64,000 nucleotides of DNA from Planctomycetota bacterium (GCA_016872645.1 VGZH01000010.1:1-64000); one strand, 5' to 3'. Shown: positions 19,631-28,427, numbered from the stretch's first letter. The notes: generated by a model not told the origin, from the letters alone. Program-made: numbers and translations.

Positions 19631-20884
19631 TCACGGCTTCGTCGCTTCGTCCACCAGCACGCGCAGGAACGGTTCGACATCGGTGACGAGACCGATCGAC
19701 TGAAACGTTCCGCGATCGGCGAGCTTGGTCACGGTCGCCGGGTTGATGTCGACGCAGACGGTCTTCACCGACGCCGGCAGCAAATTGCCCACCGCGATCG
19801 AATGCAGCGTCGTCGCGATCATCAGGCAGAAGGTGATCCCCTCGCCGTGGATCAGTTCGCGCATCGCCGTTTGAGCGACGAGGCTGTCACTGATGACATC
19901 CGGCAGAGGCCCATCGTCGCGGATGCTGCCGGCCAGCACGAAGGGAACGTCGTGCTTTACACACTCGAACATGATGCCGTCAGTGAGCACGCCCGATTCC
20001 ACCGCGCATTGAATGCTCCCCATCCGGCGGATGCGGTTGATCGAACGAAGATGATGCTCGTGTCCCTCGGCCGTTCCGCCGCCGCTCTTCATCGAGATGC
20101 CCAGGCTCGTGCCGAAGAACGATTGCTCGATGTCATGCGTCGCGAGCGCGTTTCCTGCAAACAGCAGATGCACATAACCCTCGCGAATTAGCCGGCTGAG
20201 ATGCTCGCGACTTCCGGTATGCACGACCGCCGGCCCGGCCACGACGAGAATCTTGCCGTCGCCTTGCTTAGCTCGACGCATCTCAGCGGCGATCTCGCGG
20301 ACGGTCACGTTCTTCGGCTTCTCACTGCTGACGGTGCTCTGCATGAATCCAAACACGCCGAGCTTGTCGCGATCGCGTCCGTGCGGCAGGACTCGTGTCC
20401 CGTGATGTCCTACGACAATCAAATCGCCCTTGCGGACGTCGGCCATCGGGAGCGTGGCGACTTTGTTTCCGGACGACACCACCACACCGCAATCCATCTC
20501 CGGCCGCTCGACCCGATACCACACGCTACCGATACGAACCTGCATTTCCTGATTTGTTGAGCAAAAGAAGCCTTCTGGAAACGCACCGTCCATGTCGGCA
20601 GGCACAAGCTGCGCGTCCTGCTGATGCACTCGCACGGCCCCGTGTCGCCCGATATCTCGCACGATCTTTTCGAGCTGTTCAGCCGAGTCCGCAGTGACCA
20701 GCAACCGCGCCGCGCTGGGGTCCTGCCGCCGTTGACCAACTGAGATCTCCAGAATCTCGAACCGTCCACCCTGGGACATGATTTCGTCGAGCACCTTCGG
20801 CAGCAACAAACTGTCGATGATGTGCCCGGCGAGTTCGACGTCATCCGTGAATGGCTGAGGAATCATGCGACGTTCACTAGTCAT
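19631..20884 (-). CDS. TIGR00300 (LOR/SDH-type) protein, possible ornithine cyclodeaminase
   Basis: The 417-residue protein starts at ATG 20884, with AAGGGG 6 bases upstream. The N-terminal part, with H-I-I-D-S-L-L-L-P-K-V-L-D and F-E-I-L-E-I-S-V-G, and the Rossmann-like V-V-A-G-P-A-V-V-H-T-G region identify the LOR/SDH domain family TIGR00300. Members include archaeal-type ornithine cyclodeaminase (ornithine to proline) and the C-terminal half of cyanobacterial ArgZ/AgrE. The amidinotransferase-like domain of ArgZ is absent here. It is divergent from the LarA-like gene. The exact reaction is inferred from family only. Confidence 0.75.
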   Translation of the reverse strand: MTSERRMIPQPFTDDVELAGHIIDSLLLPKVLDEIMSQGGRFEILEISVGQRRQDPSAARLLVTADSAEQLEKIVRDIGRHGAVRVHQQDAQLVPADMDGAFPEGFFCSTNQEMQVRIGSVWYRVERPEMDCGVVVSSGNKVATLPMADVRKGDLIVVGHHGTRVLPHGRDRDKLGVFGFMQSTVSSEKPKNVTVREIAAEMRRAKQGDGKILVVAGPAVVHTGSREHLSRLIREGYVHLLFAGNALATHDIEQSFFGTSLGISMKSGGGTAEGHEHHLRSINRIRRMGSIQCAVESGVLTDGIMFECVKHDVPFVLAGSIRDDGPLPDVISDSLVAQTAMRELIHGEGITFCLMIATTLHSIAVGNLLPASVKTVCVDINPATVTKLADRGTFQSIGLVTDVEPFLRVLVDEATKP

Positions 20885-20974
20885 CGTGAGCCCCTTCAAT
20901 TGGCGGTGAACCGGTGTCTGGCCGCGCGGGATCCTATATCCTTCGCCTTAATCTGTCCCGGCAACTTTTAAAGC

Positions 20975-21083
20975 GGGAACAAGTTCATCACACAGACACG
21001 GTGGGCAAAGAGGGCTGAAACAAGATGCAGCCGATCGACCTTTGAGCGACTCTGTACCCTCTGTGCCTCTTTGGTAAGTTCCC
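20975..21083. repeat. Diverged inverted repeat (CTCTGTGCCTCT family), copy 1
   Basis: GGGAAC at 20975-20980 and GTTCCC at 21078-21083 bracket two diverged arms, one with CACACAGACACGGTGGGCAAAGAGGG and the other with CCCTCTGTGCCTCTTTGG. The same wording recurs at 27349-27417. It lies in the divergent gap between the TIGR00300 and LarA-like genes. Confidence 0.45.
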
Positions 21084-21143
21084 TTTCCGTTTTTCTTGCG
21101 ACTCCCGCGACTTCGCGTGAGCGCACTTTTCAGGGCTCCGTCC

Positions 21144-22379
21144 ATGCACATTCTGTCTGAATCGCAAGTCCGCGAGTGGTTTGCTTGCCAGGTTCCCGCC
21201 AACGAATTCGCCAACCAGCGAGTGCTCGTCATTGTCCCCGACTCGACCCGCACGGCCCCACTGCCACTGCTGTTCAGCGCGTTGCATGACCGAATCAGTG
21301 CCGCCGTCAAGCAAGTGGACGTACTGGTCGCTCTTGGCACGCATCCGCCGATGCCGGAGGCGGCGATTGCCAAGATGCTCGGCATGAACGACGCCGATCG
21401 AGCGGCCGGCGGAAAGTACTCCACCGTCGGGCTGTTCAATCACGAGTGGGACAACCCCGCGCGGCTGATGACAATCGGTACTCTTACGCGATCCGACACG
21501 GAACAAATCACCGATGGCCGACTCTCGCTCGATGTGCCAGTGCAGATCAATTCGCGGATTGCGGATTACGACACGTTGCTGGTGCTCGGTCCGGTATTTC
21601 CGCATGAAGTCGTCGGGTTCAGCGGCGGCAACAAGTATTTCTTTCCCGGTATCTCCGGGCCGGAATTGCTCAACTTCTTTCATTGGTTGGGAGCACTCAT
21701 CACGAATGTTGGCATCATCGGAGTGAAGGGGACGCCCGTGCGAGCCGTCGTCGATCGTGCTGCCATGTTGATCCCGAACACTCGCCGAGCGATCACATTC
21801 GTCGTCGCCAGCGACGGCAATTTGCACGGCTTGTTCTTCGGCACGCCGGAGTCCGCGTGGGACGGAGCCGCCGACTTGTCGAGCCAGGTTCACATCAAAT
21901 GGATGGACCGGCCGTTCCAAACAGTGCTGAGCTGTGCTCCGCCGATGTACGACGAGCTGTGGGTTGCCGGCAAGTGCATGTACAAGCTCGAACCGGTCGT
22001 GGCCGACGGCGGCGAGCTGATCATCTTCGCCCCGCACCTCAGCGAGATTTCGGTGACTCACGGCCGGCTGATCGAAGAGGTCGGGTATCACGTCCGCGAC
22101 TACTTCACAAAGCAATGGGATCGCTTTAAGCAATACCCGTGGGGAGTCCTTGCCCACAGCACGCACGTCCGCGGCACCGGCACCTTCGAGAACGGCGTTG
22201 AGACACCGCGAGTCCGTGTCACCCTCGCATCACAAATTCCTCCCGACGTCTGCGCTCGTATCAACCTCGGCTACCGCGACCCCGCCACGATCAACGTCGA
22301 ATCCTTTGCCAGTCGGGAATCTGAAGGAGTTCTGTTGGTCCGCAAGGCAGGCGAGTATCTCTACCGATTGAAAGACTGA
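21144..22379 (+). CDS. LarA-like protein (lactate racemase-type, nickel-pincer cofactor family)
   Basis: The 411-residue product starts at ATG 21144. LarA enzymes use a nickel-pincer nucleotide covalently bound to Lys to racemise or epimerise 2-hydroxyacids in the cytoplasm. Family landmarks present are D-S-T-R-T-A-P (N-terminal nucleotide-binding site), A-L-G-T-H-P-P-M, F-P-H-E-V-V-G-F-S-G-G-N-K-Y-F-F-P-G (which supplies the His ligand and cofactor-binding Lys) and F-F-H-W-L. The key His and Lys residues are therefore conserved. A LarB gene needed for cofactor synthesis lies 18.5 kb away (40843-41532). The substrate is unknown; many LarA homologs are not lactate racemases. Confidence 0.82.
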   Translation: MHILSESQVREWFACQVPANEFANQRVLVIVPDSTRTAPLPLLFSALHDRISAAVKQVDVLVALGTHPPMPEAAIAKMLGMNDADRAAGGKYSTVGLFNHEWDNPARLMTIGTLTRSDTEQITDGRLSLDVPVQINSRIADYDTLLVLGPVFPHEVVGFSGGNKYFFPGISGPELLNFFHWLGALITNVGIIGVKGTPVRAVVDRAAMLIPNTRRAITFVVASDGNLHGLFFGTPESAWDGAADLSSQVHIKWMDRPFQTVLSCAPPMYDELWVAGKCMYKLEPVVADGGELIIFAPHLSEISVTHGRLIEEVGYHVRDYFTKQWDRFKQYPWGVLAHSTHVRGTGTFENGVETPRVRVTLASQIPPDVCARINLGYRDPATINVESFASRESEGVLLVRKAGEYLYRLKD

Positions 22380-22480
22380 CGAATAGGTTTGATGATGTCG
22401 TTGGAATCGGATCCGCAAAACGGGGATCGTGATGACATCGCAATGCTCGGCCAGAGGGGACGGCGGTCACGGCGATTGAT

Positions 22481-23305
22481 TCAGTTTCGCTGAGTGGGTT
22501 TGGCATCAAAAAGCTGCACGGGGTTGATTTTGAATTGCAGCATCTTGGCGGTTTCTCGGCCGTTGTCGCCTCCTTTGCGTTGCATGGTGATACGGCCGAT
22601 TTTCAGGTTGCCGGCTTTGGTGAGTTCGACCGGGCCTTCGCTGTAGAACTTGATGGCATCGGCGGAGGATCGGATCACCCACTTGGGTTTGTCGGTCGCC
22701 TTGTAGGTGACCATCATCCAGCCAGCGGCGTGAATGCCGTCACCGGCGAGCAGGTCGGAAACGATCTCGTCTTTGTTCTTCCTGAAAAACTCCAGAACGG
22801 CTTGCCGAGCAGTCTGGTCGAGTTCATCCAGGTACATTCGCCGCTTGTCGCGGCTGGGTTCGCGCGGCGGCGTCTCACCGACAAACAACTTCAGCGCCTC
22901 AACGACATCGGGCGGCATCTTCCACATTTCGGCGTACGTCTTCAGCCAGCGTTTGTCGATCTGATTGAAGCCGTTCGCACTGCTGACGAGCTTGATCGAA
23001 ATCCGTTCGATTGTTTCGCCGGACTTCGCTTTGACCGTCACTTCAACATCCGCTTTTTCACCATGCGGCTTCGACGCCGCGACGCTGTTGATCTCGTCGA
23101 ACGGATGATTCATCGCCTCCAGCCAGTCGCGAGCATCCGCATCGGTCTTCCACTTGTTGAACTTGTCTCGGATTTCATCCTCGTTCTGGAAGCCCCCCTT
23201 GGCTGTTTTCGAGCCGCGCTCAATCTTGGCGGCACCTGACTCCTGAGCCCTCACTGCATCGGTGCAGAGCAACAGGACGAGGAGAATCACGGAAAGCTGC
23301 TTCAT
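22481..23305 (-). CDS. Predicted exported protein with a type II restriction-endonuclease-like domain
   Basis: From ATG 23305 the 274-residue product opens with a convincing signal peptide (L-S-V-I-L-L-V-L-L-L-C-T-D-A-V-R-A-Q). The rest resembles a PD-(D/E)XK-type type II restriction endonuclease family. Telling stretches are K-A-D-V-E-V-T-V followed by I-S-I-K-L-V-S (a D...xxK core with Ser at the usual Glu position), G-F-N-Q-I-D-K-R-W, R-R-M-Y-L-D-E-L and I-T-M-Q-R-K-G-G-D-N-G-R. The last leads into M-L-Q-F-K-I-N-P at the C-terminus. I recognise this family from memory only. No DNA methyltransferase is adjacent, and export would separate the enzyme from host DNA. An alternative reading is a non-nuclease domain of the same fold. 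Confidence 0.6.
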   Translation of the reverse strand: MKQLSVILLVLLLCTDAVRAQESGAAKIERGSKTAKGGFQNEDEIRDKFNKWKTDADARDWLEAMNHPFDEINSVAASKPHGEKADVEVTVKAKSGETIERISIKLVSSANGFNQIDKRWLKTYAEMWKMPPDVVEALKLFVGETPPREPSRDKRRMYLDELDQTARQAVLEFFRKNKDEIVSDLLAGDGIHAAGWMMVTYKATDKPKWVIRSSADAIKFYSEGPVELTKAGNLKIGRITMQRKGGDNGRETAKMLQFKINPVQLFDAKPTQRN

Positions 23306-23357
23306 CGCAATGCTCACAGCGGCGATTGATTTTGCCCATGAGATGGTAGTGAGAAAT

Positions 23358-23413
23358 GGCACGACGCGCCAGCGAGTGGTGCAGCTTCAAACCACTCGCT
23401 GACGCGTCGTGCT
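23358..23413. repeat. Palindromic repeat, family A, copy 2
   Basis: Two 23-base arms (23358-23380 and 23391-23413) differ at only two positions when folded; the left arm reads GGCACGACGCGCCAGCGAGT and continues GGT. The loop is 10 bases. It lies between the helicase stop and the start region of the endonuclease-like gene. It is related to the elements at 5252 and 36607. Confidence 0.85.
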
Positions 23414-23426
23414 GGAATCGGAGGGA

Positions 23427-24857
23427 CTATCGCCCCGATGAGGCAAAACGATTGGGCTTTCCAAACCGGCGAGGCCGTTTGGGGCCACGGCCCGGAGGAC
23501 CACTGAATTCCCCGTTGGGAGTAGCCGGACGACGTGGTGCGTTGTTCGGACGGCGAGCGGAGTGAGTCGTCGGAGGAGCAGTGTCGCTGAAGGTTCGGCG
23601 TGGTTTGACGACTGCGTCAGTCTGGGGCAGCGAGTCGTTGCCTCGTTTGGCTCGTCGGTCATCAGCGTGGCCGGTGGTGTGAACTTGGCGAGGTGGCTCG
23701 GACGCAAACGCGGGGAGATCGTGACGCTGTTCCAGTTGCAGGCGAATCAATCGCTCGATCGACGTCAGCAAGCCACGTTCTTCCGGCGAACAAAACGAGA
23801 TCGCGATGCCGCTGGCTCCCGCTCGGGCCGTGCGGCCGATGCGGTGGACGTAGTTGTCGATTTCCATCGGCAAGTCGTAATTTATGACGTGCGTGATGCC
23901 ATCAACGTCAATGCCGCGAGCGGCAATGTCGGTCGCGACGAGCACACTCGTGCGGCCTGTTTTGAAGTTCGTCAATGCTCGCTGCCGTTGCGATTGCGAA
24001 CGGTTCGCGTGAATCGCAGCAGCGGAGAAATTGGAATCCTCCAGCATCCGCACGACTTTGTCGGCGCCATGTTTCGTCTTGGTGAAGACCAGCGTCCGAG
24101 TTACGCCTTCTTGTCGCAACAGATGCCGTAGCAAGCGAACCTTGTTCGGCTTCTCGACGAAGTAGACCGATTGTTGAACACGCTCGGCGGTGGTGGCCAC
24201 CGGCGTCACCTCGACCCGCTGCGGATGACAGAGCATCGAGTCAGCCAGTGTGGCCACTTCTTTTGGCATCGTGGCCGAGAAGAACAACGTCTGCCGCTTG
24301 GTCGGCACGTCAGCCACGATGCGGCGCACAGCCGGCAGGAAGCCCATGTCGAGCATCCGGTCCGCTTCGTCGAGCACCAGCACTTCAACGTGGCTGAGGT
24401 CGATGAAGCCTTGCTCGCGCAAGTCGATCAACCGGCCGGGAGTCGCGACGAGGATGTCCACGCCCGCTCGCAGTGACTTCACTTGGTGGTATTGGCTGAC
24501 GCCGCCAAAGACGACGAGTTGCCGCAGTCCGGTTCCATCACCGTAGGTCGCGAAGCTCTCGCCAATTTGCACCGCCAGCTCGCGAGTCGGCGACAATACC
24601 AGCACTCGGATCTTCCGGCGATCACCGCGGCCTTGCGGGGCGCGACTGGCTTGCAGCAGTCGATGCAGAATCGGCAGCGCAAACGCCGCAGTCTTGCCCG
24701 TCCCCGTTTGAGCGACTCCCAGCAGATCGCCGCCGGTGATCACCAGCGGAATGGCCTGCGCCTGAATCGGAGTCGGAGTTTCATACCCAGCCGTTTCCAC
24801 GGCACGCACGATTGGCTCGGCCAATCCTAAATCAGAAAACTTCAAAACACTCTCCAT
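23427..24857 (-). CDS. DEAD-box ATP-dependent RNA helicase (RhlE-like)
   Basis: The 476-residue helicase unwinds RNA duplexes in ribosome assembly or RNA decay. Motifs in order are the Q motif (P-T-P-I-Q-A-Q-A-I-P), motif I A-Q-T-G-T-G-K-T, P-T-R-E-L-A, T-P-G-R-L, D-E-A-D, S-A-T, A-R-G-I-D-V and H-R-I-G-R-T-A-R-A-G. The core ends near residue 370. The rest is a basic, Arg/Pro-rich tail (for example P-R-R-T-F-S-D, R-R-P-N-N-A-P-R-R), as is typical of RhlE-type enzymes. ATG 24857 is preferred to the TTG just before it. No ribosome-binding site is evident. Confidence 0.92.
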   Translation of the reverse strand: MESVLKFSDLGLAEPIVRAVETAGYETPTPIQAQAIPLVITGGDLLGVAQTGTGKTAAFALPILHRLLQASRAPQGRGDRRKIRVLVLSPTRELAVQIGESFATYGDGTGLRQLVVFGGVSQYHQVKSLRAGVDILVATPGRLIDLREQGFIDLSHVEVLVLDEADRMLDMGFLPAVRRIVADVPTKRQTLFFSATMPKEVATLADSMLCHPQRVEVTPVATTAERVQQSVYFVEKPNKVRLLRHLLRQEGVTRTLVFTKTKHGADKVVRMLEDSNFSAAAIHANRSQSQRQRALTNFKTGRTSVLVATDIAARGIDVDGITHVINYDLPMEIDNYVHRIGRTARAGASGIAISFCSPEERGLLTSIERLIRLQLEQRHDLPAFASEPPRQVHTTGHADDRRAKRGNDSLPQTDAVVKPRRTFSDTAPPTTHSARRPNNAPRRPATPNGEFSGPPGRGPKRPRRFGKPNRFASSGR

Positions 24858-25240
24858 CAAAAAGTTGGCCGCCGAGGTGACTCGTTCAAAGTGGAGTCGG
24901 CGAGGACCGCGAGCAGACTCAACAGAGAGTCCGCGTCACGGCCAATTGGCGGCTGCTCGAGCGGCGCCTTGCGATCGTCCGCGTGCGAGCGAATCAAAAA
25001 ATCCAGGATGAGATGTCTGACGGAATCCGTCAGCTCCACGCCATCAAACCTAGTCGAGTCCGATGGCGGAAATCACTTTCATCATCCACAGGAATCGGCG
25101 GGCAATGCCCGAAGTGCAAAGATTTTAGTAGCGGAGACGCCAATCCGCCAGACAGTTTTCGAACGAATTTGGAAACAGACCGTCGTTGGGACACCCTTGC
25201 CCGAACTGTCGTTCAATCTGACCGGATGAAAGCGGCCCAT
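24858..25240. other. Gene-free stretch of about 380 bases
   Basis: This gap separates two reverse-strand genes and must carry the helicase promoter. Short frames on both strands have no family resemblance, ribosome-binding site or coding bias. I see no clear hairpin or repeat. Confidence 0.5.
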
Positions 25241-26038
25241 CTACGGCCACAATTGCCACGCCGTCACGACCGACCCCAGCGCCAAGCAGTAATACGCGAA
25301 CCAATGCAGCTTCCGCTGCTCGACGATCCGAATCAGGAATCGCAACGCGAAGAGGCCGACGGCAAACGACACCACCGCTCCGAACAGCAGTTGGCCAGTC
25401 GCTAGTCCTCCTGATGTTCCGCGCACCATGTCGATCGCCTTGAGCAATACCGCTCCTCCCACCGCCGGCACTGAAAGCAGAAAGGAGAAGGTCGTGGCCG
25501 CTTGCCGAGTGACGCCAATCATCAGCGCACCGGCGATCGTGCTGCCGGAGCGAGAGACTCCGGGCAACGGCGCCAACGCTTGAAAGCAGCCGATCACGAA
25601 CGCATGTGGCAACGGAATCTGATCCAGTTCGAGCAGATTTAATTCCATCCGCTGTCCGGCAAACAAGAAGACGGCCGTGACCAGCAGGCCGAGTCCGGCA
25701 TACAGTGGCGAGGTCAAAGTCTGCTCAAACCAATCCTTCAGCAACAGCCCCACGATGGCCAACGGAACACTGCCGACGATGACGTTGATCAACAATCGTC
25801 GCCGCTTGAGCAATGACCACAGTTCCTTCCAGTAGACGACGATCGTGGCGGCCAGTGTTCCCAGGTGCAGGCCGATAATCAGCTCGACCGTTTCCGCGTC
25901 GGTCCTCTTCGTGCCGAACCACTTTTCGAGTAGCGTGCCGACGATGACCAAATGGCCGTCCGAGCTGATCGGCAGAAATTCGGTGATGCCTTGCACAACC
26001 GCTTGAATCAAAGTTTCCCAGAGCTGAACACCGTCCAT
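25241..26038 (-). CDS. uppP: Undecaprenyl-diphosphatase
   Basis: UppP (BacA) is an integral membrane phosphatase that recycles undecaprenyl pyrophosphate, the lipid carrier of cell-wall polymer synthesis. The 265-residue product has the expected length and about eight hydrophobic segments. It carries both signature regions: Q-G-I-T-E-F-L-P-I-S-S-D-G-H near the N-terminus and L-P-G-V-S-R-S-G-S-T in the second half. The usual S-S-S-G-H is S-S-D-G-H here. It lies 84 bases downstream of the alcohol dehydrogenase gene and could be co-transcribed. Confidence 0.93.
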   Translation of the reverse strand: MDGVQLWETLIQAVVQGITEFLPISSDGHLVIVGTLLEKWFGTKRTDAETVELIIGLHLGTLAATIVVYWKELWSLLKRRRLLINVIVGSVPLAIVGLLLKDWFEQTLTSPLYAGLGLLVTAVFLFAGQRMELNLLELDQIPLPHAFVIGCFQALAPLPGVSRSGSTIAGALMIGVTRQAATTFSFLLSVPAVGGAVLLKAIDMVRGTSGGLATGQLLFGAVVSFAVGLFALRFLIRIVEQRKLHWFAYYCLALGSVVTAWQLWP

Positions 26039-26122
26039 GAATGGCTCGCCGAAAGAGTGAACCGAACAAGTACGCGCGGACGGTAGCAGTCGCTCGCGAA
26101 CCGGTCGAGGTGAAGTCGGTCA

Positions 26123-27331
26123 TCACCAAATCCGTTCGAGCGTCATGAGTACTTCGTCGTGGGATACGTCGCGCGGATTCCCGTCCATACTGTTGCCGCG
26201 CGAGCTTCTTGCTATTGCGGGCAGTTGTTCTCGCGTGATGCCGAGTTCCGACAGGTGCGACGGAATATGGAAATATTGGTTCAGCGAGCGGATCGTGTCT
26301 TGGACACGCATCAAAGCGACGTTGTCGGAGCACGCTTGGTCAGCTCCTGGTTTCTTCGGAAGGCCGATCAGCCATCGCCCCAGCCGCCGGCCAATCTCCG
26401 TGAGGTCGGCCTTTGCAACATCGTGATTCAATTGCAGAGCACTCGGCAGCATCACGGCACAGGCCAAACCGTGTGGCACTTTCGCGTGAACGCCGAGTGC
26501 GGCGGCGACTCCGTGAGCAAAGCCCAACCCCGAATTTGCCAGCGCGAGGCCAGAGAGCAACGCCGCGTGCGACATTGCCTCACGCGAAGCACGGTGTTCG
26601 AGATCGCGCGACAGCATGAACATCGCCGGCAGCGCAAGTTCCAAGCCTTGCCAGCACAACGCACGCGGAATCGGTTTTGCTCTGCGTGATATCAGGCTCT
26701 CGATCAATTGCGTGATCGCGTCCATACCGGTGTGAGCAGTGATGTCGCGCGGCAGGCTGACGGTAAGTTCGGGATCGACGAGCACGATCTTCGGGATCAT
26801 TAGGTCGGATCGCAGACTTTTCTTGAATGGCGGACCGAAGGAGGAAATTACGGCATTCTTGGTCGCTTCGGTTCCAGTTCCGGCGGTGGTCGGCATCGCG
26901 AGCAGAGGGAGGGGAGGGCGGTCAATTGTCAGACCTCGACCGACCCCTTCAAGAAAGTCTTTGACCGAGTCGCCGTGCCGATTCGTGGCCAGAGCGGCGA
27001 CAGCCTTTGCGAGATCAATCGCCGATCCGCCACCGACTGCAATCACACAGTCACTGTCGCGGACGCCGAAACTCAACAATCGCTCGACGGTCGCATCGAC
27101 GTCCGTGACTTCCGGCTCGCGTGTCTGCGTCGCGAGTCGTTCAGTGGTCACTCCCAGAGACTGCATCGAGCGGCATAACTCGTCGATCGTGCCATTCGTT
27201 TCCAGCGTTCGCGAGCCGCTGACGACGAATGCTCGCGAGCCGAGGGACTTCGCCAGCGAGCCGATCTCCGCACGACGTCCCCAGCCGAAGACGATGCGAT
27301 TCGGAGCCAAGAAGTCGTACGGCACGAGCAT
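26123..27331 (-). CDS. Iron-containing (type III) alcohol dehydrogenase
   Basis: The 402-residue protein belongs to the Fe-ADH family, NAD(P)-dependent oxidoreductases of alcohols, aldehydes or maleylacetate. It shows the nucleotide-binding G-G-G-S-A-I-D-L-A-K, the T-A-G-T-G-T-E loop and metal-site regions G-M-D-A-I-T-Q-L-I-E, G-L-G-F-A-H-G and V-P-H-G-L-A. The second metal ligand, His in FucO-like enzymes, is Gln here (D-A-I-T-Q), a variant I believe is common in one Fe-ADH branch. The substrate is unknown. Its neighbours are a 2-hydroxyacid dehydrogenase upstream and uppP downstream, on the same strand. Confidence 0.88.
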   Translation of the reverse strand: MLVPYDFLAPNRIVFGWGRRAEIGSLAKSLGSRAFVVSGSRTLETNGTIDELCRSMQSLGVTTERLATQTREPEVTDVDATVERLLSFGVRDSDCVIAVGGGSAIDLAKAVAALATNRHGDSVKDFLEGVGRGLTIDRPPLPLLAMPTTAGTGTEATKNAVISSFGPPFKKSLRSDLMIPKIVLVDPELTVSLPRDITAHTGMDAITQLIESLISRRAKPIPRALCWQGLELALPAMFMLSRDLEHRASREAMSHAALLSGLALANSGLGFAHGVAAALGVHAKVPHGLACAVMLPSALQLNHDVAKADLTEIGRRLGRWLIGLPKKPGADQACSDNVALMRVQDTIRSLNQYFHIPSHLSELGITREQLPAIARSSRGNSMDGNPRDVSHDEVLMTLERIW

Positions 27332-27348
27332 TATTTGACTCTGTAATT

Positions 27349-27417
27349 CTCGGTGTTCTCTGTGCCTCTGTGTTTCAAATCCAAAGCGTCAAACACAGAA
27401 GCCCAGTGATCACGGAG
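27349..27417. repeat. Inverted repeat (CTCTGTGCCTCT family), copy 2
   Basis: The 27-base arms 27349-27375 and 27391-27417 match at about 22 positions when folded and share TCTGTGTTT at the loop side. The 15-base loop is CAAATCCAAAGCGTC. It fills the gap between two co-directional dehydrogenase genes. Confidence 0.65.
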
Positions 27418-27428
27418 GAGTAGGTCGA

Positions 27429-28427
27429 TTACCAATACCATCGTGATTTCAGTTCGGCGTTGACGACAGCCCCTTCCGGCCACTCGTTGCGGCTCAGCTT
27501 TATGATGTTGTGAGCGCACTCGATACCCATGTCTTCCGAACTGCGAGTGTCTGTGCCACCCAGATGCGGCGTAAACACCACGTTATCGAGCTTTAGCAGA
27601 GGGTTGTCCGCCGAGGTCGGTTCCTTCTCGAAGACGTCGAGTCCCGCTCCGAACAGGTGCCCCGATTTGAGGGCCGGGATCAAATCCGCTTCAACAACCA
27701 AGCCACCGCGAGCCGTGTTGATGAAGACGCTCCCCGGTTTCATCTTGGCGAAGAACGCGGCGTTGCACATCCCGTGAGTCGCGTCGTTCAACGGGCAATG
27801 CAGGCTGACAAAGTCCGATTGAGCGAGCAGGTCATCCAATTCGACGAGCGGAATTCCGTGTTTGGCGACAAACTCGCGGTCGGGAAATTGTTCATGAGCG
27901 ATGACCTTCATTCCAAGCGCGGCGCATCGAACGGCGGTGGATTTGCCGATCCGCCCGAGTCCGATCAGCCCGACGGTTCGGCCGCGAATTGGGGCGGTCA
28001 GCTTCTGGACCCACGCTCCCGTTCTCATCGTGCGGTCATTAAGGGCGATGTTTTTTGTCACGCCCAGCAACAGGGCGAGCATCAATTCGGCAACCGCTTC
28101 GTGATTCGAGTTGGGGGTGATAGTCAGTGCGATGTTGCGTTCCGTAGCAGCCGGGACGTTGACGCGGTCGTATCCGACTCCGGCTCGCGCGATGACGCGC
28201 AGCTTCGGACAGGCGTCGAGCACTCGCGGGGTGAAGTACTCGCCACCAGCGATGATCGCGACGCAGTCTTGAAGCTCAGCGATCGTTTCTTCTTCTGGCC
28301 CCAGCCCACGCGTGAACGTCGGGTTCTTCGGGTAGCGGATGTCGAACCCTGCGTCAGTCAAAGTTCGAGCGTACGGCGCTTCGGGCTTATGGAGGAACGC
28401 CTCGGGAGCAATCAACACAGTCGGCAT
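27429..28427 (-). CDS. D-isomer-specific 2-hydroxyacid dehydrogenase (phosphoglycerate-dehydrogenase-like)
   Basis: The 332-residue NAD-dependent enzyme has the family's two-domain layout. Visible are G-L-G-R-I-G-K for NAD binding (about residue 157), the catalytic Arg in N-T-A-R-G-G, Glu in D-V-F-E-K-E-P and His in T-P-H-L-G-G. It lacks the C-terminal ACT domain of long SerA enzymes, so it could be a short phosphoglycerate dehydrogenase or a glyoxylate/hydroxypyruvate reductase. AAAGGA 9 bases upstream supports ATG 28427. It is cytoplasmic. Confidence 0.88.
   Translation of the reverse strand: MPTVLIAPEAFLHKPEAPYARTLTDAGFDIRYPKNPTFTRGLGPEEETIAELQDCVAIIAGGEYFTPRVLDACPKLRVIARAGVGYDRVNVPAATERNIALTITPNSNHEAVAELMLALLLGVTKNIALNDRTMRTGAWVQKLTAPIRGRTVGLIGLGRIGKSTAVRCAALGMKVIAHEQFPDREFVAKHGIPLVELDDLLAQSDFVSLHCPLNDATHGMCNAAFFAKMKPGSVFINTARGGLVVEADLIPALKSGHLFGAGLDVFEKEPTSADNPLLKLDNVVFTPHLGGTDTRSSEDMGIECAHNIIKLSRNEWPEGAVVNAELKSRWYW

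Noticed and set aside
20988-22166. Reverse-strand frame of 392 codons
   Set aside because: Antisense to the LarA-like gene, which carries conserved motifs on the forward strand.
26123-27331. Loss of a metal-ligand His (Gln in D-A-I-T-Q) in the Fe-ADH as a sign of inactivation
   Set aside because: I recall this variant as common in one branch of the family, so it is weak evidence of anything unusual.
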